The translations under genes and the position numbers were made by a program. Positions 24,401 through 36,177 of a stretch of DNA of 64,000 bases are shown here, piece by piece. The DNA is from Limnoperna fortunei (taxonomy: Eukaryota; Mollusca; Bivalvia; Mytilida; Modiolidae). The number at the start of each line of letters is the position of its first letter. Positions within the stretch are counted from its first letter, which is position 1. The DNA is taken from contig OX104124.1 of assembly GCA_944474755.1 (NCBI GenBank), positions 28,494,452-28,558,451 of the forward strand. The letters are read 5' to 3'. The notes beneath the pieces were generated by a model. The model ran no database searches and was not told the DNA's origin. It saw nothing but the letters and a program-made list of their open reading frames with translations.

Positions 24401-27400
24401 CCATCGTGTCTAGTACAAAGCCTTTGCTGTTTCATTAGACTTCCCCTTGCCATCGTATCTAGTGCATAGCCTTTGCTGTTTCATTAGACTTCCTCTTGCC
24501 ATTGTGTCTAGTACAAAGCCTTTGCTGTTTCATTAGACTTCCCCTTGCCATCGTATCTAGTGCATAGTCTTTGCTGTTTAATTAGACTTCCTCTTGCCAT
24601 TGTGTCTAGTACATAGCCTTTGCTGTTTCATTAGACTTCCCCTTGCCATCGTGTCTAGTACATAGCCTTTGCTGTTTCATTAGACTTCCTCTTGCCATTG
24701 TGTCTAGTAAATAGCCTTTGCTGTTTCATTAGACTTCCTCTTGCCATTGTGTCTAGTAAATAGCCTTTGCTGTTTCATTAGACTTCCTCTTGCCATTGTG
24801 TCTAGTAAATAGCCTTTGCTGTTTCATTAGACTTCCTCTTGCCATTGTGTCTAGTAAATAGCCTTTGCTGTTTCATTAGACTTCCTCTTGCCATTGTGTC
24901 TAGTAAATAGCCTTTGCTGTTTCATTAGACTTCCTCTTGCCATTGTGTCTAGTAAATAGCCTTTGCTGTTTCATTAGACTTCCCCTTGCCATCGTGTCTA
25001 GTGCATAGCCTTTGCTGTTTCATTAGACTTCCCCTTGCCATTGTGTCTAGTACATAGTCTTTGCTGTTTCATTAGACTTCCCCTTGCCATCGTGTCTAGT
25101 ACATAGTCTTTGCTGTTTCATTAGACTTCCCCTTGCCATCGTGTCTAGTGCATAGCCTTTGCTGTTTCATTAGACTTCCTCTTGCCATCGTGTCTAGTGC
25201 ATAGGCTTTGCTGTTTCATTAGATTTCCTCTTGCCATTGTGTCTAGTACATAGGCTTTGCTTTTTCATTAGACTTCCCCTTGCCATTGTGTCTGGTACAT
25301 AGCCTTTGCTGTTTCATTAGACTTCCTCTTGCCATTATGTCTATTTCATAGCCTTTGCTGTTTCATTAGATTTCCCCTTGCCGTTGTGTCTAGTACATAG
25401 TCTTTGCTGTTTCATTAGACTTCCCCTTGCCATTATGTCTAGTGCATTGCCTTTGCTGTTTCATTAGATTTCCTCTTGCCATTGTGTCTAGTACATAGTC
25501 TTTGCTGTTTCATTAGATTTCCCCTTGCCATTGTGTCTAGTACATAGTCTTTGCTGTTTCATTAGATTTCCCCTTGCCATCGTGTCAAGTGCATAGCCTT
25601 TGCTGTTTCATTAGACTTCCCCTTGCCATTATGTCTAGTGCATAGTCTTTGCTGTTTCATTAGATTTCCTCTTGCCATTGTGTCTAGTACATAGCCTTTG
25701 CTGTTTCATTAGATTTCCCCTTGCCATCGTGTCTAGTACATAGTCTTTGCTGTTTCATTAGACTTCCTCTTGCCATTGTGTCTAGTACATAGCCTTTGCT
25801 GTTTCATTAGATTTCCTCTTGCCATTGTGTCTAGTGCATAGCCTTTGCTGTTTCATTAGACTTCCTCTTGCCATTGTGTCTAGTACATAGCCTTTGCTGT
25901 TTCATTAGATTTCCCCTTGCCATTGTGTCTAGTACATAGTCTTTGCTATTTCATTAGATTTCCTCTTGCCATTATGTCTAGTACATAGTCTTTGCTGTTT
26001 CATTAGATTTCCCCTTGCCATTGTGTCTAGTACATAGCCTTTGCTGTTTCATTAGATTTCCTCTTAATTACCATTGTGTGTAGTCTATAGTCTTTGCTGT
26101 TTCATTAGACTTCCTCTTGCCATTGTGTCTAGTACATAGCCTTTGCTGTTTCCTTACACTTCCTCTTGCCATTGTGTCTAGTACATAGCCTTTGCTGTTT
26201 CATTAGACTTCCCCTTGCCGTTGTGTCTGGTACATATCCTTTGCTGTTTCATTAGACTTCCTCTTAACATTGTGTCTAGTACATAGCCTTTGCTGTTTCA
26301 TTAGATTTCCCCTTGCCGTTGTGTCTAGTACATAGTGTTTGCTGTTTCATTAGATTTCCCCTTGCCATTGTGTCTAGTACATGGCCTTTGTTGTTTCATT
26401 AGATTTCCCCTTGCCGTTGTGTCTAGTACATAGTCTTTGCTGTTTCATTAGACTTCCTCTTGCCATTGTGTCTAGTACATAGCCTTTGTTGTTTCATTAG
26501 ATTTCCCCTTGCCGTTGTGTCTAGTACATAGTCTTTGCTGTTTCATTAGATTTCCTCTTGCCATTGTGTCTAGTACATAGCCTTTGTTGTTTCATTAGAT
26601 TTCCCCTTGCCGTTGTGTCTAGTACATAGTCTTTGCTGTTTCTTTAGACTTCCCTTTGCCATTGTGTCTAGTACATAGTCTTTGCTGTTTCATTAGACTT
26701 CCCCTTGCCATCGTGTCTAGTACATAGCCTTTGCCGTTTCATTAGATTTCCCCTTGCCATTGTGTCTAGTACATAGTCTTTGCTGTTTCATTAGACGTCC
26801 CCTTGCCATTGTCTCTAGTACATAGCCTTTGCTGTTTCATTATAGACTTCCTCTTAATTACCATTGTGTCTAGTACATAGCCTTTGCTGTTTCATTAGAT
26901 TTCCTCTTGCCATTGTGTCTAGTACATAGTCTTTGCTGTTTCATTAGACTTCCCCTTGCCATCGTGTCTAGTACATAGCCTTTGCTGTTTCATTAGACTT
27001 CCTCTTGCCATTGTGTCTAGTACATAGCCTTTGCTGTTTCATTAGACTTCCTCTTAATTACCATTGTGTCTAGTACATAGCCTTTGCTGTTTCATTAGAT
27101 TTCCTCTTGCCATTGTGTCTAGTACATAGTCTTTGCTGTTTCATTAGACTTCCCCTTGCCATCGTGTCTAGTGCATAGCCTTCGCTGTTTCATTAGACTT
27201 CCCCTTGCCATTGTGTCTAGTACATAGTCTTTGCTGTTTCATTAGACTTCCCCTTGCCATCGTGTCTAGTACATAGTCTTTGCTGTTTCATTAGACTTCC
27301 CCTTGCCATCGTGTCTAGTGCATAGCCTTTGCTGTTTCATTAGACTTCCCCTTACCATTGTGTCTAGTACATAGTCTTTGCTGTTTCGTTAGACTTCCCC

Positions 27401-27702
27401 TTGCCATCGTGTCTAGTGCATAGCCTTTGCTGTTTCATTAGACTTCCTCTTGCCATCGTGTCTAGTGCATAGGCTTTGCTGTTTCATTAGATTTCCTCTT
27501 GCCATTGTGTCTAGGACATAGGCTTTGCTGTTTCATTAGACTTCCCCTTGCCATTGTGTCTGGTACATAGCCTTTGCTGTTTCATTAGACTTCCTCTTGC
27601 CATTATGTCTATTTCATAGCCTTTGCTATTTCATAAGACTTCCCCTTGCCGTTGTGTCTAGTAGATAGCCTTTGCTGTTTCATTAGACTTCCTCTTGCCA
27701 TT

Positions 27703-27790
27703 CATCTTCGCTAGCCAAAGGTTACGATCCGATACTCTTATCTGAAGAGAGGGGGGGGCCTGATCGTAACACTTGGCTAGCTAAGATGCT
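27703..27790. mobile_element. Palindromic element in satellite, copy 4 (block B)
   Basis: Duplicate of the copy at 20361. It differs in its central purine and G run, as expected of a homopolymer length change. Confidence 0.85.
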
Positions 27791-28683
27791 TGCCACTGTG
27801 TCTAGAACATAGCCTTGGCTGTTTCATTAGACTTCCCCTTGCCATTGTTTCAAGTACATAGTCTTTGCTGTTTCATTAGACTTCCTCTTGCCATTGTGTC
27901 TAGTACATAGCCTTTGCTGTTTCATTAGACTTCCCCTTGCCATCGTGTCTAGTGCATAGTCTTTGCTGTTTTATTAGACTTCCTCTTGCCATTGTGTCTA
28001 GTACATAGCCTTTGCTGTTTCATTAGACTTCCTCTTAATTACCATTGTGTCTAGTACATAGCCTTTGCTGTTTCATTAGATTTCCTCTTGCCATTGTGTC
28101 TAGTACATAGTCTTTGCTGTTTTATTAGACTTCCTCTTGCCATTGTGTCTAGTACATAGCCTTTGCTGTTTCATTAGACTTCCCCTTGCCACCGTGTCTA
28201 GTGCATAGCCTTTGCTGTTTCATTAGACTTCCTCTTGCCATTGTGTCTAGTGCATAGCCTTTGCTGTTTCATTAGACTTCCTCTTGCCATCGTGTCTAGT
28301 GCATAGCCTTTGCTGTTTCATTAGATTTCCCCTTGCCATTGTGTCTAGTACATAGCCTTTGCTGTTTCATTAGACTTCCTCTTGCCATTATGTCTATTTC
28401 ATAGCCTTTGCTGTTTCATTAGACTTCCCCTTGCCGTTGTGTCTAGTAGATAGCATTTGCTGTTTCATTAGACTTCCCCTTGCCATTGTGTCTAGTACAT
28501 AGTTTTTGCTGTTTCATTAGACTTCCTCTTGCCATTGTGTCTAGTACATAGCCTTTGCTGTTTCATTAGACTTCCCCTTGCCATCGTGTCTAGTACATAG
28601 TCTCTGCTGTTTCATTCGAATTCCTCTTGCCATTATGTCTATTTCATAGCCTTTGCTGTTTCATTAGACTTCCTCTTGCCATT

Positions 28684-28767
28684 CATCTTCGCTAGCCAAC
28701 GGTTACGATCCGATACTCTTATCTGAAGATAGGGGGGCCTGATCGTAACACTTGGCTAGCGAAGATG
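28684..28767. mobile_element. Palindromic element in satellite, copy 5 (block B)
   Basis: Duplicate of the copy at 21342, with the same CAACGGTTACG variant and the same flanks. Confidence 0.85.
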
Positions 28768-31306
28768 CTTGCCATTGTGTCTAGAACATAGCCTTTGCTG
28801 TTTCATTAGACTTCCCCTTGCCATTGTGTCTAGTGCATAGCCTTTGCTGTTTCATTAGATTCCCCCTTGCCATTGTGTCTAGTACATAGCCTTTGCTGTT
28901 TCATTAGACTTCCTCTTGCTATTATGTCTAGTGCATAGCCTTTGCTGTTTCATTAGACTTCCTCTTGCCATCGTGTCTAGTATATATCCTTTGCTGTTTC
29001 ATTAGATTTCCTCTTGCCATTGTGTCTAGTACATAGCCTTTGCTGTTTCATTAGATTTCCCCTTGCCATTGTGTCTAGTATATATCCTTTGCTGTTTCAT
29101 TAGATTTCCTCTTGCCAATGTGTTTAGTCTATAGCTTTTGCTGTTTCATTAGACTTCCTCTTGCCATTGTGTCTAGTACATAGCCTTTGCTGTTTCATTA
29201 GATTTCCCCTTGCCATCATGTCTAGTACATAGCCTTTGCTGTTTCATTAGACTTCCTCTTGCCATTGTGTCTTGTATATATCCTTTGCTATTTCATTAGA
29301 CTTCCTCTTAATTACCATTGTGTGTAGTCTATAGCATTTGCTGTTTCATTAGATTTCCTCTTGCCATTGTGGGTAGTAAATAGCCTTTGCTGTTTCATTA
29401 GACTTCCCCTTGCCATTGTGGCTAGTAAATAGTCTTTGCTGTTTCATTAGACTTCCCCTTGCCATTGTGTCTAGTACATAGCCTTTGCTGTTTCATTAGA
29501 CTTCCCCTTGCCATTGTGGCTAGTATATAGCCTTTGCTGTTTCGTTAGATTTCCTCTTGCCATTGTGTGTAGTCTATAACCTTTGCTGTTTCATTAGACT
29601 TCCCCTTGCCATTGTGTCTAGTGCATAGCCTTTGCTGTTTCATTAGACTTCCCCTTGCCATTGTGTCTAGTGCATAGCCTTTTCTGTTTCATTAGACTTC
29701 CTCTTGCTATTTTGTCTATTTCATAGCCTTTGCTGTTTCATTAGACTTCCCCTTGCCGTGTGTCTAGTACATAGTCTTTGCTGTTTCATTAGACTTCCTC
29801 TTGCCGTTGTGTCTAGTACACAGCCTTTGCTGTTTCATTAGACTTCCTCTTGCCATTGTGTGTAGTCTATAGCCTTTGCTGTTTCATTAGACTTCCCCTT
29901 GCTATTATGTCTAGTACAATGCCTTTGCTGTTTCATTAGATTTCCTCTTGCCAATGAGTGTAGTCTATAGCCTTTGCTGTTTCATTAGACTTCCTCTTGC
30001 CATTGTGTCTAGTACATAGTCTTTGCTGTTTCATTAGACTTCCTCTTGCCGTTGTGTCTAGTACACAGCCTTTGCTGTTTCATTAGACTTCCTCTTGCCA
30101 TTGTGTGTAGTCTATAGCCTTTGCTGTTTCATTAGATTTCCTCTTGCCAATGTGTGTAGTCTATAGCCTTTGCTGTTTCATTAGACTTCCTCTTAATTAC
30201 CATTGTGTGTAGTCTATAGCCTTTGCTGTTTCATTAGATTTCCTCTTACCATTGTGTCTGGTACATATCCTTTGCTGTTTCATTAGACTTCCTCTTGCCA
30301 TTGTGTGTAGTACATACTCTTTGCTGTTTCATTAGACTTCCTCTTGCCATTGTGTCTGGTACATATCCTTTGCTGTTTCATTAGACTTCCTCTTGCCATT
30401 GTGTCTGGTACATATCCTTTGCTGTTTCATTAGACTTCCTCTTGCCATTGTGTCTGGTACATATCCTTTGCTGTTTCATTAGACTTCCTCATGCCATTGT
30501 GTGTAGTACATAGCCTTTGCTGTTTCATTAGACTTCCTCTTGCCATTGTGTCTAGTACATAGCCTTTGCTGTTTCATTAGACTTCCTCTTGCCATTGTGT
30601 CTGGTACATATCCTTTGCTGTTTCATTAGACGTCCTCTTGCCATTGTGTCTAGTACATAGCCTTTGCTGTTTCATTAGACGTCCTCTTGCCATTGTGTGT
30701 AGTACATAGCCTTTGCTGTTTCATTAGACTTCCTCTTGCCATTGTGTGTAGTACATAGCCTTTGCTGTTTCATTAGACTTCCTCTTGCCATTGTGTGTAG
30801 TACATTGTCTTTGCTGTTTCATTAGACTTCCTCTTGCCATTGTGTCTAGTACATAGTCTTTGCTGTTTCATTAGACGTCCTCTTGCCATTGTGTGTAGTA
30901 CATAGCCTTTGCTGTTTCATTAGACTTCCTCTTGCCATTGTGTGTAGTACATAGCCTTTGCTGTTTCATTAGACTTCCTCTTGTCATTGTGTCTAGTACA
31001 TAGTCTTTGCTGTTTCATTAGACTTCCTCTTGCCATTGTGTCTGGTACATATCCTTTGCTGTTTCATTAGACTTCCTCTTGCCATTGTGTGTAGTACATA
31101 GCCTTTGCTGTTTCATTAGACTTCCTCTTGCCATTGTGTCTAGTACATAGCCTTTGCTGTTTCATTAGACTTCCTCTTGCCATTGTGTCTAGTGCATAGC
31201 CTTTGCTGTTTCATTAGACTTCCTCTTACCATTGTGTCTAGTACATAGTCTTTGCTGTTTCATTAGACTTCCTCTTGCCATTGTGTGTAGTACATAGCAT
31301 TTGCTG

Positions 31307-31620
31307 TTAATTATAAGAACAACTTACACTTAACCCATAGTTAGACAAGGTCTCGCAATCAATCTTACTTAAATGAAATTGTTTACTTTCTAACCCCTTT
31401 TTGTTATGGTCGCTGCGTTGTAAGTACACGCAGCGACCATTAAAAAGGGGGAAGCAAGTGAAAGATTTCTTTTTAATTAGATTAACTGACAATGCACAAT
31501 GAACAACACTTAATATAGACCAGAACTTGCAACCACACTAAACCCATGGATTATACAAGGACTCACAACAAACTGACAAAAGCAGTGGATAAAAATTAAT
31601 AAAATATTAATTTCCTATAA
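31307..31620. repeat. Array-flanking module with internal duplication
   Basis: Directly beyond the 49-bp array lies a non-satellite segment in which ACTTAACCCATAGTTAGACAAGG (about 31328) recurs in diverged form near 31537 as ACTAAACCCATGGATTATACAAGG. Between them sits a strong hairpin followed by AAGCAAGTGAAAGATTT and TTTTTAATTAG. The hairpin-to-TTAATTAG part is homologous to 48215-48309, which abuts the 64-bp array. Confidence 0.65.
31394..31450. repeat. Strong hairpin next to 49-bp array
   Basis: ATGGTCGCTGCG and its exact complement CGCAGCGACCAT pair around an 11-base loop. The stem continues through CCCCTTTTT and AAAAAGGGG with a small bulge, giving a stem of about 21-24 bp. Such subterminal hairpins are typical of rolling-circle (Helitron/Helentron) or foldback elements, but I see no other Helitron signature. 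Confidence 0.8.
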
Positions 31621-32428
31621 AATTTTAGAGTAAAGCCATGTGCTCCGGAAGTGATGCATTTCCTGTATCATTAAAGATCCATGTTGTGTTTCACGATGCA
31701 ATTTACGGATTTTTAGAGACCAACGTTTTATCTATATCAACCTATGATTATGATATTAATCCAAGATTTATGGCCAGCTTACAATAGTGCAACAAGAATT
31801 TTTTTTGCACTAATTCATGAAATAATTTCTAGTTAGCGCGCTTTCTTTATGCTAAGAAAGTTTTGATCTCTGATTAATATTCATAAACGGAAATTCAAGT
31901 TCTTTATCGGTTTTCTTATAGCTAACAAAGCTCTTATTCCCCCCCCCCCCCCCCCCCCAATTAAATGATCCATTATCTAGGATATCGCTGGTTAGCTGTA
32001 TGTGACCAGCTAACCATGTAATTGCTTTCTAAAAACATAGTAATGTAGGATTATTACCATAATCTAATTATGGTCTTCGAACCAGCCTTTCTGTGATTAT
32101 AAGTCGTAAACATACCTTTAAAATACAAATTCCATATTAAGCCTGCTTACTATTAATCAAAATAGTTCGCTGCATAATTATCATCTATAAATTATATTTA
32201 ATACATTCAAGTACAGGCAGGATTTCTACTTGTTCAAACGCATCCATAATTATAATATATAAACATGCTATGTTTTAAGTGGTTTAAAGTGCATTATTCT
32301 TATAAATTGATATTCGCAGTTATAATCATAACCATTAAACATCTATATGGGCGTAGGAATCGGTTTGGTTGGTACTTTTTTCGTTTGTTTGAATGATGTT
32401 TACTTTGGATAATTGGGTGTAGGTCAAC
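31621..32428. other. AT-rich spacer, no gene seen
   Basis: Apart from the poly(C) run, this stretch shows no open frame or recognised repeat. Confidence 0.5.
31939..31958. repeat. Poly(C) tract, 20 bases
   Basis: An uninterrupted run of 20 C on the plus strand lies in otherwise AT-rich sequence. It is prone to length error in sequencing. Confidence 0.9.
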
Positions 32429-32449
32429 TCTACCAACTCGTACCTTTGC
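32429..32449 (+). repeat. 21-bp inverted repeat, left arm
   Basis: This is an exact reverse complement of 34923-34943. The core is ACCAACTCGTACC followed by TTTGC. See the right arm for context. Confidence 0.8.
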
Positions 32450-32556
32450 GTTTTAATGTGTTAAATATGTGCAGAATATTTTAAATTAATTTTAAAGAAT
32501 AGATTATGCTTTGCTTTGTCAACACTTCTAAAAGAGAGTGATCCAATTATTATTAT

Positions 32557-32620
32557 ATCTCCCAAACGAAGTTTGGAGACATATTGTTTTTACTATGTTT
32601 CTTCTTATTATTATTATTAT
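32557..32620. mobile_element. Partial duplicate of GTCTCCC element 5' end
   Basis: TCTCCCAAACGAAGTTTGGAGACATATTG repeats the start of the complete element that begins at 32621, followed by a TTATTATTAT microsatellite. It is a truncated copy or a slippage product. Confidence 0.65.
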
Positions 32621-33081
32621 GTCTCCCAAACGAAGTTAGGAGATATTGTTTTTACTCTGTTTCTTCTTATTCTTTTTTTCTTCTTTCTCCGCCTCATGAA
32701 CTTGTCCCAGTACTTTTCTCGGAAATGCCTCAACGGATTAGTACGAAACTTTTTATTATGGCAGATAGGTTATTGAAGGTGTGCACAAGCTATTCCGAAA
32801 TTTCAATATCGTTGCCATTTTCAAATGGCCGCCATCACATTAGGGTACCCCAAAATTATCTCGGGAACTTCTGGACGGATTTCGATGAAATTTGGACATA
32901 TTTTGACAAAATCAGAGTGGACTTGATATGTTAAAAAAATATTTCAAGATGGCCGCCACCCAAAGTTGCAAAATTGGAAAAAATTGACCGATTTCAACGA
33001 AACTTAGTCGTGGGTAGAAGGCTGAAATTTTGAATAGGAGTTATTTATTGAAGAGAAACAGCATGTGTTCGTTTGGGAGAC
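32621..33081. mobile_element. TIR element with GTCTCCCAAACGAA ends, 461 bp
   Basis: The ends GTCTCCCAAACGAA (32621-32634) and TTCGTTTGGGAGAC (33068-33081) are perfect 14-bp inverted repeats. The interior contains ATGGCCGCCA-type words (near 32825 and 32950) and no transposase. A 116-codon frame at 32584-32934 has no domain and is likely accidental. Beyond the right end, TGTTGGGCATCCCCAACA forms a further short palindrome that may belong to the element. I recall similar sequences as dispersed repeats in bivalves. Confidence 0.65.
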
Positions 33082-33440
33082 ATTTTTGTGTTGGGCATCC
33101 CCAACACAGTCAGCACAATTTTTAATTGTCCTTAAATAACGACGACTTATTTTTCTTGTGTACTTAATAATTTAAAGTTTTACTAAAAAAGCCACAGCCA
33201 CGCGACTGTAAAAAATGGTCAGGAAATCAACAAATATTTTCCATAAACCAATCACAGCTTGAAATTGAATATGATGACAATATAAAATCAACGCGAAATT
33301 TGTGATAAATGTTAATGTGCCATGGACTCTTCGTATGTAATTCTTTGACGACCGCATCCAGAAATCATCAACATACTTTCCTGTGACTTTTGCAGTTCAT
33401 TAACTCACAGAACATGCACTGGTAAATTTATTTTTGTATC

Positions 33441-33683
33441 TGTTTGTTTGTTTGAATCGTGTTTTGATGCCACTTTCATCAATTTTTCAGCTTTATCGTG
33501 GCGCCAGTTTTTATTGGGAGAAAACCCCCGACCCTGTGGTAGAAAAACTGGCAATCCTTTTCCATTAAGATTGGATTTGAGTACGCCCTGCCTGCAGTGA
33601 GAATCGAACCCGCGATCTCAGTGTTGACAGACCACGTGGTCAATAGTAGAGGAACTGCCTTAACAGCTCGGCCACCGATGCCC
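33441..33683 (-). mobile_element. tRNA-derived SINE, near full length
   Basis: On the minus strand the head has GGGCATCGGTGGCCGAGCTG (A box), then CACGTGGTCTGTCAACACTGAGAT and a B box GCGGGTTCGATTCTCAC. The body follows, and the 3' tail GATGAAAGTGGCATCAAAACACGATTCAAACAAACAAAC. It is the same family as 36178, 44040 and 47965. No clear target duplication was found. RUDI-like mollusc SINEs are a candidate family, not verified. Confidence 0.85.
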
Positions 33684-34139
33684 TGAAATAGGATGCAGAT
33701 AAAATTTGGAATGTCTATAAAAGCAAGTTTGGGATTTTTTAAAGTTCAATTTAAAAAAATCGACAATATACACTTTCGCTGATTATCCAGAGTTTTCAAT
33801 TCAATTAAAAGTTTTATTTTTTGTTTTGACTATTTTGTAAGAAAAAAATGCATTGAAACAAAACATATTTTATAGCATATGCGGGACTGTATTCCGTAAA
33901 AAAAGAGACAATAATTTTGTTATTTTCCTTTACACTCGTAAACACAATGGTGTCACTAATCCAGGCTATCAATATTTATTAAGTAAGCTTTATTGCATCA
34001 TCGAAATATGGAATATATCTTAAAAATTTATATTTTATGTGAAATTTAAATTTTACAAAAATAAATGTTTTTGATAATATTTAGTCAATTTAACATTTTA
34101 AATTCTTTTTAGCCTAAGTAGTCTCTATTTTCATGATCC

Positions 34140-34661
34140 ATGCCTATGTCTGATATCACTGTTCTTGAATGTCAACATTCTGTGTTATCTGGTGAAAAGA
34201 TACATTTTGTCTGTAAGAGATGTGACAGTTCACCAGTTGGAGAAAGCACCAGAGATTCTATTGAGTTAGGTACTTTCCATGTGTCGCTAAACCAGTCCAC
34301 CAATACCACAACAGACCGTGACTAACCAGCCAACTCACCTGCTTCTGACCACACACAAGACATTTCATCCGATCACACTCCCGATGCAGACAACTCCTTA
34401 GACTCCTCCTTCAGTTAAGCAGACGAATCTGGTTCTCCTACTTCCAAAACTACAAGAAGCTGCTCTTCTACCCACATAACTAAAATTATTACAGAATCTA
34501 AACATAGTAGGCAGCAGAGATCCACTGCCAAATACATTGAGGCTGATTTTTTTCAACTTTGTGGGATTTGTATTCCAGCGGTCAGATCTCCGCCAGCCAA
34601 CTTCTGCGGCAGAGTGGGCAGTCGAATAGACCATCTAACTAGACCACCACAAGCCGCCTAA
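34140..34661 (+). pseudogene. Broken ORF-like frame, about 173 codons with two stops
   Basis: One reading frame runs from an ATG at 34140 to a TAA at about 34659-34661, interrupted by two TAA codons (34323-34325 and 34416-34418). It begins with a Cys-containing section (VLECQHSVLSGEKIHFVCKRC), continues with a Ser/Thr/Asp-rich linker, and ends with a section containing FFQLCGICIPAVRSPPANFC. Composition is protein-like across the stops, unlike neighbouring sequence. I do not recognise the family. It might be an ORF1-like or host-derived fragment. The region lies inside the 21-bp inverted repeat pair. Confidence 0.4.
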
Positions 34662-34922
34662 ATTAAATACAAACTATTTCTAATATGAAAATGTATATAA
34701 TATGTTTATAGTGCCTATAGACTACCAAAGACTGGTATTTTTAAACTATAAGTCTTATGAGATATGCATCTCGTTTTAAAATTGTCTTGTGTTTAATGAT
34801 TTTGTTTCTTGCTTTGTTTTTGTTAGTGTGTTAGTGCTGAAAAATAAATATGATAATAAATATTTTTTTAGTTTTATTTCAGCCATTTTCAGATTGTGTC
34901 CTTTTTCATTCTACCAAATAAT

Positions 34923-34985
34923 GCAAAGGTACGAGTTGGTAGACGGGTGCGAGTTGGTAGGGTACGAGTTGGTTGAGGTATTATT
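34923..34985 (-). repeat. 21-bp inverted repeat, right arm, with short tandem copies
   Basis: The word GTACGAGTTGGT occurs three times in about 50 bp (one copy as GTGCGAGTTGGT). The first copy, extended to 21 bp, is the exact complement of 32429-32449, 2.5 kb to the left. A related GAGGTACGAGTTGACTAG occurs at about 35292. Confidence 0.75.
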
Positions 34986-36165
34986 ATAATTAATTTTATT
35001 GAATAAACAAAAGGATTGGATAACAGGCAAAGCCTATAATGATCCTCTCCTATAAATTAACTGATTATGATAACAAGGCATGCAATGTAACATATATACA
35101 CTTATAATTAACCATCAAAATCACTATGATATAAACATAAGAAGTTTGGCTCTTAAATACATGGGAGAAGTTGTATGGCTGATTCTCGTTATAAAATATA
35201 TAAATTTAGCTGATCAATCCAATTATAGAGATTGAATAATGGTTGTGTTTTTTTATGAATAGCAGTACTTAAATAGCTTGTTATTTGATTGAGGTACGAG
35301 TTGACTAGAATCAGGGACTGTCCATGCTAGGATTCAGAAAATTTAATTGACTACTTTCGAACAATAATGGCTTTAAATATCTTAGCAACAGGAGACTAGC
35401 AGTGTGGTCTAACAACCTTGTAACATTCGACACGCACATGATGTCGACTATATTATTTCTCTAGACTTTAGTAGATATGTTTTGGGGTAACCTTGCAGAC
35501 AGTAACAGCCCCCAGCGGCGAAATGGTAATGTATATCCGGAGATTGTTCATTCGTTTGTCCGACATAGGTTTTGTTTTTATTAAATGGAAATTATTTCCG
35601 TCTGATTCGTTGAAGGACCCTCAAGTCAAGTAATGAAGTATAGTCTAATTAGTAAAGTAAATATTTATATAAGAAGTCGATACATAATAAAACAAAAAAC
35701 TTTAATGTCAAGTGATGTTAAAAAAACTAAAACGTGATATTTTGCAAACAGTACGTTCGAAATCAGTCTACTTGACCGACAATACAGAAGTCGACACAAA
35801 CATCAAAAATAGAGGTAGAAAAAAATCTACTACGATTTTTACCAATAGAACTGCTGCATAAATTGTTAACAAGTTCCCCCACACGAACATAATTTCTTTG
35901 AAACGCACTATATTTTATTATTTAGAAGTCATTTGGTTGGAGCAATAAATGCACAATATTTTGAAAGTAATTTAGCCTTGGGTTCATTGTTTACATTGCT
36001 GAATGAAGGGAAATAGCCGAAATTTGAGTGTATGACCATAATATAGGTACATAGATAGATATACTTGTGCGATGGGTTTATCCCTTTACAAGTCACTGGT
36101 GTAGATGTAGCTGTCAAGAAATACTGTTGGATATATATAAATATATATTATTTAAGGACAATGTT
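34986..36165. other. AT-rich spacer, no gene seen
   Basis: Only short frames occur, such as 62 codons at 35929-36117 on the minus strand, without domains. Confidence 0.5.
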
Positions 36166-36177
36166 CACTTTCTTGTG

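Larger units (their letters stand above)
23590..30935. repeat. Higher-order copy B in 49-bp array (~7.34 kb)
   Basis: This is a near-identical direct duplicate of copy A. It differs by extra units: near 25.0-25.6 kb B has about 13 more units than A, and near 18.4-18.6 kb A has about 5 units that B lacks. After about 30935 the two diverge (TGTGTAGTAC in B against TGTCTAGTAC in A). Confidence 0.85.
14232..31306. repeat. 49-bp satellite array, about 340 units
   Basis: The period is 49 bp, each unit carrying CTTTGCTGTTTCATTAGA, TTCCYCTTGCCATTGTG and TCTAGTACATAG. Recurrent variants tag subsets of units: TATAGACTTCCTCTTAATTACCATT (longer units), AGTGCATAG, GGTACATAT, AGTCTATAG, and GACGTCC in place of GACTTCC. 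There is no open frame of length, so it is non-coding. It contains five copies of an 85-bp palindromic element and a ~7-kb duplication (see separate entries). The left edge is ragged near 14232; the right edge stops within a unit at about 31306. Confidence 0.97.

Noticed and set aside
14232..31306. CRISPR-like regular repeats
   Set aside because: The whole 49-bp unit is conserved, with no unique spacers between repeats, and the context is eukaryotic. It is a satellite.
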